Shown one piece after another: positions 8,097-16,990 of a stretch of 64,000 nt of DNA. The notes below the pieces were generated by a model. That model was not told the origin of the DNA. It was given only the letters and a program-made list of their open reading frames with translations, and did no database searches. The translations under genes and the position numbers were made by a program. Position 1 is the first letter of the stretch; each line of letters opens with the position of its first letter. The stretch is from Lichenicola sp965198575 (GTDB taxonomy: Bacteria > Pseudomonadota > Alphaproteobacteria > Acetobacterales > Acetobacteraceae): NCBI RefSeq assembly GCF_965198575.1, contig NZ_OZ240671.1, forward strand, positions 3,472,001 to 3,536,000. Direction: 5' to 3'.

Positions 8097-10193
8097 ATGT
8101 CCGGGATCGGTTTGCGGGCGAGGCAGGATGAGGGTGGGCAGCAAGGCGATGCCCAGGGTGGCGGCGCGCAAGCTGGGGCCGTCGTCATCGACGGGCGTTT
8201 CATGGTGCTGCCGGACATGCCGTGCGGCGAGTTTGCCGGCCTGCCCGCCTTCGTCGCCCAGCACCGCACGGCTGTCGGACCCGGATCCCGCAGCACCGAG
8301 CGAGCGCTGACGCCCCTGATCGCCGTCAAGACCCGCCGCGACGCGCCGCCGCGAGCCAATCTTCCCAACTTCCTCAACGCCTACAACACCTCGCTGCTGA
8401 TGCCCCTGGGCCACGGTGCCGGTGCCGGCGAGTATTGGATCGTGTGCGACGCGCCGCCCGGCCCGTCCTTGCGCGACATGCTCGGTGATCGCGGGACGCC
8501 GCCATCCGAAGTCGAGATGACCTCCACCTACCTGCGCCCGCTGGCGCTCGCAGTCGCCCGCTTGCAGTCGCTCGGGCTCGCCCATCGGGCGATCCGGCCA
8601 GCGAACCTGTTCCGCTCGCTCGAGAGCGGTCGCATCCTGCTGGCACCGGGATGCGTGACGCCGCCGGCGTTCGGGCAGCCGACGCTGTATGAGCCGCCCT
8701 CGGTGGCGATCTGTGCGCCACCCGCCCGCGGCCTGGGCGCGCCGTCCGACGACGTTTATGCGCTCGGCGTCGTCCTGCTCGAACTGGCCCTGGGCCGACC
8801 GCCGATGACCGGGCTCGACGAGGAACAGATCCTGTGGCGCAAGCTCGAACTCGGCAGCTTTCAGGCGCTGACCATGAACGAGCGCTTGTCGCCGGTGTTG
8901 ATCTCGCTCCTGCGCGTCATGCTGTCGGACGATCCGCAGAACCGGCCGACACTCGAGGCACTTGCCGAAAACGGTGTCGGCGCCGAACGGCCCAAGGCAC
9001 CCAGGCCCGAACCCCGCGCACCGCGGCCGCTCATGCTCGGCAAGACCCCGGTCTGGACCGCGCGGATGCTTGCAGTCGCATTTGCCCGCCAGCCGACCGA
9101 GGCGCTGGCGCTGCTGCGAGCCGGGACGGTGGATCAATGGTTGCGCCGGGCGCTCGAGCAGTCGCTGCCAGCGGGTCGTATCGAGGAGGCGGTGCGAAGC
9201 GCCCGCGACCGGGCAACGGATAATGGCGACACCATGATCCTGATGCAGACGGTGGCATTGCTCGATCCGCTCGCGCCGATGTTCTGGGCCGGCTCCTGGT
9301 TCTGGCCGGACGCGGCGCCGAGCATCCTTGCCAGTCACATGATCACCGGGAACGGCGGCGAGGCGCTGCAGGACGCTCTGCGGCACAACGCGTTGCGGCA
9401 ATGGACGAGCCTCACGGGGCGCAACTTTCGCCTGCTGATCGAGGATCTGGAGCGTCGCATGGCGAAGATAACCAGGCTGCAGTCGGTATCGCTGCGGCTG
9501 CCTGTGCTTGGGTATGGCCTCAACCCCTACCTGGCCTGCAACTCGCCGGCTCTCGTCGGCAGTTGCGTACTGCTGCCCCAGCACCTGCTCGCGACTCTCG
9601 AGAAGCTCGTGTCGACGATCCCTGCCGCCGCCCCCCGTCTGCTCGACCCGCAGATGCTGGCCCTGCTGGCAGCCAGGTCGGAGGACACGATGGGTGGCGC
9701 TGAGCTCGTCGTTCCTGCCGATGCCGATGTGCGACTTCTGGATCTGCATGCGCTTGCGCAGGCGCAGTTGAAGACCTTGACCATGAGCCGGGATCCGGCC
9801 GCTTCGACCGGCGCATCTGCCGCCGATCGGAAGACGCCACCGGGCCTGCCGAAGCTCGCGGCGCGATTGCTGCCAGCGGCACGGGAACGGTTGCTCAACT
9901 GGCCCGGGAAGGGGCGCCGCCGCTCGCGCCTCGAGCGACTCGACCAGGCGGCAGCACAGGGCGATCTCGTGGCGATGCTCGATCTTGCATGTCGCGACGA
10001 TGCCTGGGCGGCCGATGACGCGGCAATGAACGAGGCACGGTTGCGGGCAGAGGCGATTCGGGCCGCGATCCAGGATTCAGCGGACGCGGGCGCGTTCCGG
10101 GCGCGTGCCGCACGCGTGGTGGGTGGTGAGATCGCCGTCGCCATCGGCATCATCGCGATCGTCGGGGCGATCGCCGGCGGGATCATCTTCTGA
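8097..10193 (+). CDS. Membrane-anchored protein-kinase-like protein, predicted pseudokinase
   Basis: A 698-aa protein with an N-terminal protein-kinase fold (about residues 30-300), an alpha-helical middle region of unknown nature, and one C-terminal transmembrane helix (about 675-698). Kinase landmarks: an AVK with K78, HRAIRPAN at 163-170 in place of HRDxKxxN, LLAPG near 181 in place of DFG, and the C-lobe SDDVYALGVVLLELALGRPP at 217-236. Both catalytic aspartates are missing (D to A in each), so phosphotransfer is unlikely. The ATG has GGGGAG 5 nt upstream. The stop overlaps the start of the next membrane protein gene, implying the two work together. The partner and signal are unknown. Confidence 0.75.
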   Translation: MSGIGLRARQDEGGQQGDAQGGGAQAGAVVIDGRFMVLPDMPCGEFAGLPAFVAQHRTAVGPGSRSTERALTPLIAVKTRRDAPPRANLPNFLNAYNTSLLMPLGHGAGAGEYWIVCDAPPGPSLRDMLGDRGTPPSEVEMTSTYLRPLALAVARLQSLGLAHRAIRPANLFRSLESGRILLAPGCVTPPAFGQPTLYEPPSVAICAPPARGLGAPSDDVYALGVVLLELALGRPPMTGLDEEQILWRKLELGSFQALTMNERLSPVLISLLRVMLSDDPQNRPTLEALAENGVGAERPKAPRPEPRAPRPLMLGKTPVWTARMLAVAFARQPTEALALLRAGTVDQWLRRALEQSLPAGRIEEAVRSARDRATDNGDTMILMQTVALLDPLAPMFWAGSWFWPDAAPSILASHMITGNGGEALQDALRHNALRQWTSLTGRNFRLLIEDLERRMAKITRLQSVSLRLPVLGYGLNPYLACNSPALVGSCVLLPQHLLATLEKLVSTIPAAAPRLLDPQMLALLAARSEDTMGGAELVVPADADVRLLDLHALAQAQLKTLTMSRDPAASTGASAADRKTPPGLPKLAARLLPAARERLLNWPGKGRRRSRLERLDQAAAQGDLVAMLDLACRDDAWAADDAAMNEARLRAEAIRAAIQDSADAGAFRARAARVVGGEIAVAIGIIAIVGAIAGGIIF

Positions 10194-10708
10194 TGGCGCA
10201 GGCGCCTGCCGCCCAACCGAGGACTTCCTCTGCAAAAACCGGCGCCCGCGCGGCAAGCCCCCCGAGCGTCGTGCCTGCGGGGCGCCAGGCGAGCCTGTTG
10301 TGGGGCGGGCTCATCAGCGGCGCGATGATCGTTTTCGCGCCGGGAGGCATCCTGCTGCTGGTGGTCCTGCTGGTGCCGCTGCTGCTGGTGGCGATGCTGC
10401 CGGACGATGGCCGCAGCGGACATACGCTCAAGGCGTCCGCACTGCTCGGGCTGGCTGCCAGCATCCATCCGTTGCTGCTCTTCTGGGCCGCAGGATTGTC
10501 TCTCCCTGCCGCGATCGGGCTGCTCGGGCAGCCGCTGATCATGCTGACCTGCTGGGCCGCCATCCTGATGGGTTGGTTCGCCTGCGAGGCGGCGTCGATG
10601 ATCACCCGCCTGCTGGCCGATATCAGCGCCACCGCCCATCGCCGTTCGCTTGCCTCGGCGCTCGAGGCTCTCGAGGAGGAATGGGGCACGCTGGCGCCGT
10701 TGGAGTAG
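10193..10708 (+). CDS. Small integral membrane protein coupled to the pseudokinase gene
   Basis: No family recognised. The 171-aa protein has a polar, Ala/Ser-rich N-terminus (about 35 residues), then three or four hydrophobic segments (about 36-50, 53-70, 83-103 and 110-135), and a charged C-terminal helix (SALEALEEEWG). Its ATG overlaps the stop of the pseudokinase gene (TGATGG), so translation is probably coupled. A strong hairpin lies 30 bp downstream. Function is unknown; a membrane partner of the pseudokinase is an inference from gene order only. Confidence 0.65.
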   Translation: MAQAPAAQPRTSSAKTGARAASPPSVVPAGRQASLLWGGLISGAMIVFAPGGILLLVVLLVPLLLVAMLPDDGRSGHTLKASALLGLAASIHPLLLFWAAGLSLPAAIGLLGQPLIMLTCWAAILMGWFACEAASMITRLLADISATAHRRSLASALEALEEEWGTLAPLE

Positions 10709-10738
10709 CTCCAACCCGGCTTCAGTTGCTCATATGAA

Positions 10739-10771
10739 GAAAGGCCGCCGGGAGGAACCCCGGCGGCCTTC
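10739..10771. terminator. Bidirectional hairpin terminator between the pseudokinase operon and rpoH
   Basis: A long stem of AAGGCCGCCGGG against CCCCGGCGGCCTT with a short AGGAA loop. A-rich sequence (GAAGAAA) lies on the left flank and TT-C-T on the right, so it can serve both convergent genes, the plus-strand membrane protein and minus-strand rpoH. Confidence 0.7.
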
Positions 10772-10808
10772 TGCAGAACGTCATGAAGCGGATCGGCGAG
10801 CGGCCGGG

Positions 10809-11696
10809 TCAGGCCGCCTGGTCGGCGAGGCGGCGCGTGGTGATCTGCGTCTTCATCGCCTTCTGGACCTTCTCGAACGCACGGACCTCGATCTGCCGCA
10901 CCCGCTCGCGCGAAATGCCGTATTGCTGCGACAGATCCTCCAGGGTGGACGGCTCCTCGTTCAACCGGCGTTCCACCAAAATGTGGCGCTCCCGCTCGTT
11001 GAGCGTCTTCAACGCCTCGCCGAGGAGAGCCTTGCGGCCACTGAATTCCTCGGTCTCGGCAAGCGTCTGCTCCTGGCTGTCGGCGTCATCGACGAGCCAG
11101 TCCTGCCACTCGCCTTCGCTATCCGCGCGGACCGGCGCATTCAGGCTGTGGTCCGGCGCGGCCAGGCGCCTGTTCATGTTGACGACGTCGATCTGTGACA
11201 CACCGAGCGTGGTGGCGATGTGATCGACCTGTTCCGGCTGCAGATCGCCATCCTCGATCGCCTGCATCTGGCCCTTCAGCCGCCGCAGGTTGAAGAACAG
11301 CTTCTTCTGCGCGGCGGTCGTACCCATCTTCACGAGCGACCAGCTATGCAGGATGTATTCCTGGATCGCAGCCCGGATCCACCACATCGCGTAGGTCGCA
11401 AGGCGGAAGCCGCGCTCCGGATCGAAGCGCTTCACCGCCTGCATCATGCCGACATTGCCTTCGCTGATCAGCTCGGCGATCGGCAGCCCGTAACCGCGAT
11501 AGCCCATCGCGATCTTGGCAACCAGGCGCAGATGCGACGTGACCAGCTTGTGCGCAGCCGCAGTGTCCTCGTGGTCCCGCCAGCGCTTCGACAGCGCCAG
11601 CTCCTCTTCCGGGGCCAGCATCGGAAATTTGCGAATTTCCTGAAGGTAACGCGAGAGGTTGCCTTCGGGACTGACGTTTATGACGGCTACTGCCAT
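10809..11696 (-). CDS. rpoH: Heat-shock RNA polymerase sigma factor (sigma-32)
   Basis: Directs RNA polymerase to heat-shock promoters. The 295-aa protein has region 2 (LISEGNVGMMQAVKRFDPERGFRLATYAMWW, split over residues 75-110), the RpoH-box AAQKKLFFNLRRLK that marks the sigma-32 group, and a region 4 helix-turn-helix ending SRERVRQIEVRAFEKVQ. The ATG at 11696 is chosen because it is preceded by AAAGGAG about 8 nt upstream; a longer open frame to 11783 has no such site. The gene is monocistronic, with terminator hairpins on both sides. Alphaproteobacteria often carry a second rpoH, so this need not be the only copy. Confidence 0.94.
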   Translation of the reverse strand: MAVAVINVSPEGNLSRYLQEIRKFPMLAPEEELALSKRWRDHEDTAAAHKLVTSHLRLVAKIAMGYRGYGLPIAELISEGNVGMMQAVKRFDPERGFRLATYAMWWIRAAIQEYILHSWSLVKMGTTAAQKKLFFNLRRLKGQMQAIEDGDLQPEQVDHIATTLGVSQIDVVNMNRRLAAPDHSLNAPVRADSEGEWQDWLVDDADSQEQTLAETEEFSGRKALLGEALKTLNERERHILVERRLNEEPSTLEDLSQQYGISRERVRQIEVRAFEKVQKAMKTQITTRRLADQAA

Positions 11697-11894
11697 CGGA
11701 GGCTCCTTTCGCTCGAGTGGCTGCGGGATGTCGACAGTCCTTACGGCACAGTCGGAGCATGGTTTCGCAGGCTCGATCAGCATGGGCGCGGGTTGGACTT
11801 CACGCCCCCGGGACCCACCCCTTCACTCAGGCAATGGCATCTCGTGACGTCCAGACCGGCGGGCGCGCCCGCTCGTCGGAATTGACGCTTTGAT

Positions 11895-11915
11895 ACCGGA
11901 CCGCTGCGGTCCGGT
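11895..11915. terminator. Perfect hairpin between rluD and rpoH
   Basis: A 9-bp perfect stem ACCGGACCG / CGGTCCGGT with loop CTG, lying 60 bp beyond the rluD stop and about 200 bp upstream of rpoH. There is no clear T-run on either strand, so it may be a factor-assisted terminator or an element of the rpoH 5' region. Confidence 0.4.
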
Positions 11916-11977
11916 CAAGAAAATGCTGCCCTGCGGAACCTGAACTCGTGTTCATCTTCATCACGCGCGCGGCATCG

Positions 11978-13009
11978 TTATTCTTCGAACAGCATCCGCT
12001 GGAGGGTCGTGAAGTCGGGTGGCGGCGGCGTCTCGAAGCGCAGCGTGACACCGGTCGCCGGATGCACGAACGCCAGGACCGCCGCGTGCAGCGCCTGGCG
12101 CGGGAAATCCAGCGCCGCCCTGCGCTCCGGTTCCGGCAGCAACCTGGCGGCGGCGGGAATCCGACGCAGATACACCGGGTCGCCGAGCAGAGCATGACCG
12201 TTCTGGGCGAGGTGCACCCGGATCTGGTGCGTCCGCCCGGTGGCCAGCCGGCACTCGATGAGGCTGACCGACATGCGCGCGACCTTCAAAGTGCGGTAAT
12301 GGGTCAGCGCGAGCTTGCCGCCGCGGTCGACGACGGCCATGCGCTTGCGGTCGCGCGGATCCCGTCCGATGGCCCCGTCGAGATCACCCGAGGCCGGCGA
12401 CAGAACGCCCCAGCAGAGCGCCAGGTAGCTGCGCTCGATGCGCCGGGCAGCGAAGTCGGCGGAGAGAGTGGCCAGCGCATGCTCGGTCTTGGCGACCACC
12501 ATCGTGCCGGAGGTGTCCTTGTCGAGCCGGTGCACGATCCCCGGACGACGCTCGCCGCCGATGCCCGGCAGGGTGTCGCCGCAATGCGCCAGCAATGCGT
12601 TGACCAGCGTGCCGTCCTCGTTGCCCGGCGCCGGATGGACGACGAGGCCCGCCGGCTTGTCGAGCACGATCAGGGTGTCGTCCTCGTACAGGATGGTGAA
12701 CGGGATCGACTGCGAGGCCGGTCGTGCCGCCACCGCGGCAGGCGGCGCCACCTCGAACCGCATGCCGGGCCGCACGAGGTCGGCCGGCGAACGCAGCACC
12801 TGGCCGTTGCGTCGGACGTGCCCTTCCTCCATCAGGCCCTTGACGCGCGACCGCGACAGGCTAGGGGTGGCCTCCGCCAGATAGCGGTCGGTGCGCATGC
12901 CGTCATGCTCCGGGCTGGCCACCAGGGACAGGATCCCGGAGGTCGGCTCCGTGCCGGGATGTGGCGCAAGGTCGGCGGGCTGCAGGTCGGGATGCTCCGG
13001 GTCGGTCAT
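11978..13009 (-). CDS. rluD: RluA-family 23S rRNA pseudouridine synthase, RluD-like
   Basis: Converts uridines in 23S rRNA to pseudouridine. The 343-aa protein has an N-terminal S4 RNA-binding domain (LSRSRVKGLMEEGHVRRNG, about residues 50-70), the catalytic-loop motif HRLDKDTSGTMVVAK near residue 160, and CRLATGRTHQIRVHLAQNGHALLGDP near 255. S4 plus synthase matches RluD or RluC; RluD is preferred because in alphaproteobacteria rluD commonly sits next to rpoH. The gene is divergent from the small membrane protein at 13086. Confidence 0.88.
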   Translation of the reverse strand: MTDPEHPDLQPADLAPHPGTEPTSGILSLVASPEHDGMRTDRYLAEATPSLSRSRVKGLMEEGHVRRNGQVLRSPADLVRPGMRFEVAPPAAVAARPASQSIPFTILYEDDTLIVLDKPAGLVVHPAPGNEDGTLVNALLAHCGDTLPGIGGERRPGIVHRLDKDTSGTMVVAKTEHALATLSADFAARRIERSYLALCWGVLSPASGDLDGAIGRDPRDRKRMAVVDRGGKLALTHYRTLKVARMSVSLIECRLATGRTHQIRVHLAQNGHALLGDPVYLRRIPAAARLLPEPERRAALDFPRQALHAAVLAFVHPATGVTLRFETPPPPDFTTLQRMLFEE

Positions 13010-13085
13010 TGCGCTGCTTTATCCGATCCGCCGGCGGGCGACCACGCGAACGCCGCCGGGTCGCCGGCCAGCAAAGGGGAACACG

Positions 13086-13418
13086 ATGAACGGGACCCGG
13101 GCGCTGCTGGCATTGGTCATCGTCATGGGCGTGCTGATCGTCGCCGGGACTACCGGGCTGGTCGCGGTGGTGGTGCATCGCCTGGCTCACCCGCAACCGC
13201 ACGCGATCGCGGTGGCGAGCCTGGACCAGGCGCCACAGGCCGCGATGCCGCCGCGCCGGGCGATCGCGCATGAGCCGGCAGGAACCCGCATCACCGGCGT
13301 CGTGCGCCAGTCCGACACGCTGTTGTCGATCGCCCTGACCGGTGGTGGTCCGGACCGGATTCTCGTATGGGATCTCGGCCGGGCCGTGAAGCTGACAGAG
13401 ATCAGTCTCGAGCCTTAG
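13086..13418 (+). CDS. Small single-span membrane protein of unknown function
   Basis: 110 aa with one N-terminal hydrophobic helix (about residues 6-31), a Pro/Ala-rich spacer, and a short soluble domain (TRITGVVRQSDTLLSIALT, then DRILVWDLGRAVKLTEISL). The layout suggests an inner-membrane protein with a small periplasmic beta domain. It resembles short alphaproteobacterial proteins annotated as DUF6476, but that is a tentative match. The ATG is preceded by AAAGGGGA at good spacing. It is divergent from rluD with 76 bp between the start codons. Confidence 0.6.
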   Translation: MNGTRALLALVIVMGVLIVAGTTGLVAVVVHRLAHPQPHAIAVASLDQAPQAAMPPRRAIAHEPAGTRITGVVRQSDTLLSIALTGGGPDRILVWDLGRAVKLTEISLEP

Positions 13419-13610
13419 ACAACGCAGCCGATCTACGCATGATCGGTCCGCCCGCCGGCCATGCCATTCATTGCGGAGACACTCCGAAGCACTGTCTAAA
13501 AACCTTAACAAAACCTCGATAGTTGGTTTCGTCAAAGTGTTTCAAAAGAGCGCCGGGCTGCGGCGACGTGGCTGCAGAGACGAATTTCGCAACTGCGGTG
13601 GTGGATAAAG

Positions 13611-15665
13611 ATGACGTTCAAGAATTGGTGCAGGTCGAGCTGCGCGTTGACGCTGGCCGCGGCCCTGCTGCAGCCGACTGTAGTGTTTGCCCAGGAAGCC
13701 CCCGGCGACGTGACGATCGCGCCGCGCAGCAGCCCGCTCGTCGCCCGTTACGCTACCGACATGGCGAAGCAGCCGGTGCTGAGCACGGCCCAGAAGGTCG
13801 CTCTGCTCCGCAAGAAGGTTAAGTACGTGTTCGTCCTGTTCCAGGAGAACCGTTCCTTCGACTTCTATTTCGGCACCTTCCCGGGCGTGCACGGCCTGTT
13901 CAGCCAGTCGGCCGCGAACACCCCCGGCTTCACCCAGAAGATCGTGAACACCGACGGCACGGTCGGCACGATCTCGCCGTTCCTGATCCCGCAGACGGTC
14001 AAGACCGCAGCCGGCAAGGTCGTGCCGATCTACCCGGCCGACACCGCGTCGACCGACCATTCGCATGCCGGCATCGATGTCAGCCAGGACTACGTGAACG
14101 GCGTCGCGCAGAACGACCGCTTCGCGCTCGACGAGGAAGGCCTGACCACCAACGCCCAGGGGCAGATCGTCAGCAAGAGCACCGGTCTCGCACCGACCTC
14201 GGCCCCGACGCTCGCGCAGAAGCAGATGGGCGAGCTCGCGATGAGCCACGTCGATTGCGACACCGCGCCCTACCTGTGGCAGTTCGCCGACCGCTTCGCG
14301 CTGTTCGACAACTTCCACATGACCGTTGCCGCACCGTCGACGCCGAACGCGCTGGCGCTGATCGCCGGCCAGTCCGGCCTGACGCAGTGGGCGTTGCATC
14401 CGGGTGAGGGCAGCGAGAACACCATCAGCCCGGTGGTCGCCGAGAGCGGCGGCGAGCCGATCGTCGGTGATCCGGGTCCGTTCCCTGGCTCCAACCTCGA
14501 CACCTCGCCGATCAAGCCGCCGTACAATCCGGGCGACGAGAATCCGGCAACCCCCGGCCTGAACCAGACCTACGCCAGCCTGCCGCTGTCGTTCATGGGC
14601 AAGGACATCGCCAAGACGGTGTCGACCGACCAGAACCCGGCGCTCGACCTGGCCGACGTGCAGCACGACATGAAGACCATCGCCGGCGACGGCAAGAAGC
14701 CGACCAACTGGGCCTGGTTCCAGGAAGGCTACGACGCGGAGCCCACCGACTCCACCGCCATTCCGCTGCACAGCTCGTACGTCATTCACCACAACGCGCC
14801 GCAGTATTTCGGCTACATCGCCGACAACCCGGTCGTGGCGCAGAGCCATCTGTATGGCCTGAACGACTTCTTCCGGGCGATCCAGTACCAGGTGTTCCCG
14901 GCCGCTGGCGGCGTCGCCTACGTGCGTGGCGGCTACGACAACAATGACGGGCTGCTGCCGGTCGATCCGAACCCCGCCGTGCAGGCCGCCTTCCCGGGCA
15001 GCGACGACCATCCGGGATACTCCGACGCCCAGATCAGCGAGCAGCTGCTCGCCGACGAGGTCAACGCGATCGCCGCCAGCCCGTACTGGAAGGACAGCGC
15101 GATCATCATCACGTACGACGAGACGGACGGTCTCTACGACCACGTTCCGAACACGACCCGCGTGAAGGATCCCGAGGGCAACCCGCTCGAGCCGTCCTCG
15201 CGCATCCCGACGATCGTGATCTCGCCGTATGGCAAGTCGCACGCGATCATCAGCGCCAACACCGAGCACAGCTCGATCATCAAGCTGATCAACAACCTGT
15301 TCGACCTGACCCCGCTGGCGAACCTGCCTGACGAGAAGCGCGGCGTGGCACTCGGCAAGACCGAGTTCGGCGAAGACAATGTCGGTCCCGCGGATGCCAA
15401 CGTCCCCGGCATCGGCGACATGCTCGCGGCCTTCGACAACTCCCGCCTGCAGGGCACGACGGCGCCGCTGCCGGCGTCCTATGCCGAGATCCAGCCGGGC
15501 CAGAAGCCGACCCTGCCGCATTACGCGGCCGGCGGCTGCTACACGCTGAACATCGTCCCGACCGACTATGCGGGCGACAAGCTGCTCGATCCGGCGCCGG
15601 CCGACTTCAACCCGCGCCCCTCGACCACCCCGGGCATCCCGACCTCGGGCACCTGGACGCCCTGA
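13611..15665 (+). CDS. Secreted phosphoesterase (phospholipase C / acid phosphatase AcpA family)
   Basis: A 684-aa exported hydrolase of the PF04185 phosphoesterase family, which includes phospholipases C and acid phosphatases. Residues 1-28 form a Sec signal peptide (LTLAAALLQPTVVFAQ). The metal and nucleophile region VLFQENRSFDFYFGTFPG lies near residue 75. Further metal-site candidates are TDHSHAGID near 145, ITYDETDGLYDHVP near 500, and the late histidine in ISANTEHSSI near 550. Most family enzymes release phosphate from lipids or phosphate esters in the periplasm; the exact substrate is not readable. A strong terminator follows the stop. Confidence 0.82.
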   Translation: MTFKNWCRSSCALTLAAALLQPTVVFAQEAPGDVTIAPRSSPLVARYATDMAKQPVLSTAQKVALLRKKVKYVFVLFQENRSFDFYFGTFPGVHGLFSQSAANTPGFTQKIVNTDGTVGTISPFLIPQTVKTAAGKVVPIYPADTASTDHSHAGIDVSQDYVNGVAQNDRFALDEEGLTTNAQGQIVSKSTGLAPTSAPTLAQKQMGELAMSHVDCDTAPYLWQFADRFALFDNFHMTVAAPSTPNALALIAGQSGLTQWALHPGEGSENTISPVVAESGGEPIVGDPGPFPGSNLDTSPIKPPYNPGDENPATPGLNQTYASLPLSFMGKDIAKTVSTDQNPALDLADVQHDMKTIAGDGKKPTNWAWFQEGYDAEPTDSTAIPLHSSYVIHHNAPQYFGYIADNPVVAQSHLYGLNDFFRAIQYQVFPAAGGVAYVRGGYDNNDGLLPVDPNPAVQAAFPGSDDHPGYSDAQISEQLLADEVNAIAASPYWKDSAIIITYDETDGLYDHVPNTTRVKDPEGNPLEPSSRIPTIVISPYGKSHAIISANTEHSSIIKLINNLFDLTPLANLPDEKRGVALGKTEFGEDNVGPADANVPGIGDMLAAFDNSRLQGTTAPLPASYAEIQPGQKPTLPHYAAGGCYTLNIVPTDYAGDKLLDPAPADFNPRPSTTPGIPTSGTWTP

Positions 15666-15691
15666 TCGATCCAGGTCACGGCGCAGTAAAT

Positions 15692-15726
15692 GGGGGGCCG
15701 GTTTCGACCGGCTCCCCTTCTTTTTG
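15692..15726 (+). terminator. Rho-independent terminator of the phosphoesterase gene
   Basis: GGGGGCCGGT and ACCGGCTCCCC pair around a TTCG tetraloop and are followed by CTTCTTTTTGTTT. It lies 27 bp after the stop codon and 16 bp before the next gene's GTG start, so the two genes are likely separate transcripts or attenuated. Confidence 0.85.
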
Positions 15727-15741
15727 TTTGGAGCCTGGAAC

Positions 15742-16893
15742 GTGAACAGCCTGTTGAAAGCGCCGCTGGCGATCGCGGCGGCCGTACTGCTTGCCGGCCC
15801 CGCCTGGGTTGCGACCGGCCCCGCCTGGGCTGCCACCGTCATCGCAGCGCCTCCGGCCAGCGTGGCGAGCTCCCCCGCCGCACCCCAGGTCGGCACACCG
15901 GCGAATGTGCTTGGCGCGCCGCAGACCGGCCCGACCTTGGCGCGGATCCGCAGGTCGGGGATGCTGGTGTGCGGTGTCGTGCATGATGACGACGATATTT
16001 CCGAGGCCGACACCCACGGCAACGTCTCCACTCTGGGTGCGGATTATTGCCGGGCGATGGCGGCCGAGATCTTCGGCGACGCGCGTCGGGCACGCTTCCT
16101 GACCTCGTCGGACGAACCCGCGGCACTCCGCGCCCTGCGCGACCACCGGACCGACGTGCTGTTCGGCGCCACGCCCAATCCGGTTCTGGGTGCGGTGTAT
16201 CACGTGGCCTATGGTCCGCCGATCCTGATCGACGGGCAGGGCTTCCTGGTGGCCAATCGGCTCGGCATGAAGTCGATCGACGATTTGGCCGGCCGCAACG
16301 TCTGCTTCATCAATGCGTCGCCGCCCGAGCAGATCCTCTACGACGCGCTCGAGCCTCGGCTGAAGCAGCGGGAGAACCGGTTTCCCTATTCCGAGCGTGG
16401 CGAGATGGAGATCGCGCTGCTCGACGGCCATTGCGACGCCATCACCGGCGACATCAGCTGGATGGCGAACGTGCGGGTGAGCTTCAACAAGCGGGCGAAG
16501 GACTTCTCGATCCTGCCGGGGACGATCTCGACGGATCCGCTCTCGCCAGCCTACCGGTCGGATGATCCGCAGTGGTCGGCGCTGGTGGACTGGACCGTGT
16601 GGGCAGCCGAGCAGGCGGAAGCGCACGGGCTTTCCCACGATAGCGTCGGCGCGGCTGGACAGAGTACCGATCCGGTGGTGCGGCGGCTGGTCGGCACCAC
16701 CCCGTGGATCGGACGGGCACTCGGGATCGCGGACGACGGCTTCGCGCGTGCGATCGCGGCGGTCGGCAATGCCGGGGAGATCTACGAGCGCGATCTCGGC
16801 ACCGGCTCCTCGCTGCAACTGCCGCGCGGGCAGAGTGCCCTGGCTGGGCAGGGCGGCCTGCTCTGGGCGCTCCCTGTCGAGCCGCTGCAGTAG
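15742..16893 (+). CDS. AapJ-like amino-acid ABC transporter binding protein (orphan)
   Basis: A 383-aa exported solute-binding protein of the PBP2 class nearest to the general L-amino-acid receptor AapJ. Residues 1-37 are a signal peptide. The mature part begins TLARIRRSGMLVCGV, followed by STLGADYCRAMAAEIFGD, the same pattern as AapJ. PQWSALVDWTVWAAEQAEAHG near residue 275 matches the late AapJ helix. The start is a GTG with GGAG 8 nt upstream, just past the previous gene's terminator; no in-frame ATG fits a signal peptide. No aapQMP permease or ATPase genes are nearby, so it is either an orphan receptor or serves a distant transporter. Confidence 0.72.
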   Translation: MNSLLKAPLAIAAAVLLAGPAWVATGPAWAATVIAAPPASVASSPAAPQVGTPANVLGAPQTGPTLARIRRSGMLVCGVVHDDDDISEADTHGNVSTLGADYCRAMAAEIFGDARRARFLTSSDEPAALRALRDHRTDVLFGATPNPVLGAVYHVAYGPPILIDGQGFLVANRLGMKSIDDLAGRNVCFINASPPEQILYDALEPRLKQRENRFPYSERGEMEIALLDGHCDAITGDISWMANVRVSFNKRAKDFSILPGTISTDPLSPAYRSDDPQWSALVDWTVWAAEQAEAHGLSHDSVGAAGQSTDPVVRRLVGTTPWIGRALGIADDGFARAIAAVGNAGEIYERDLGTGSSLQLPRGQSALAGQGGLLWALPVEPLQ

Positions 16894-16921
16894 CGTCGCA
16901 GCCAACCACCAGAAACAACGA

Positions 16922-16947
16922 CGCCTCCTCCGTGACCGGAGGAGGCG
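16922..16947 (-). terminator. Hairpin terminator for the cold-shock gene
   Basis: An 11-bp stem CGCCTCCTCCG / CGGAGGAGGCG with a TGAC tetraloop. Read on the minus strand it is followed by TCGTTGTTTCTGG, a T-rich tail. It may also stop plus-strand transcription from the AapJ-like gene. Confidence 0.7.
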
Positions 16948-16960
16948 GTGTCATATCGGA

Positions 16961-16982
16961 CCGGCGCGGTGACCCGCGCCGG
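16961..16982. terminator. Second hairpin with the same TGAC loop, next to the cold-shock stop
   Basis: A 9-bp stem CCGGCGCGG / CCGCGCCGG also closed by TGAC, directly beside the first hairpin and 8 bp past the cold-shock gene stop. Together they form a double hairpin at this convergent junction. Confidence 0.55.
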
Positions 16983-16990
16983 CGATGCCG

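Noticed and set aside
13542..16031. A long minus-strand frame opposite the phosphoesterase
   Set aside because: Arg/Val-rich antisense shadow; the plus strand has a signal peptide and a conserved motif.
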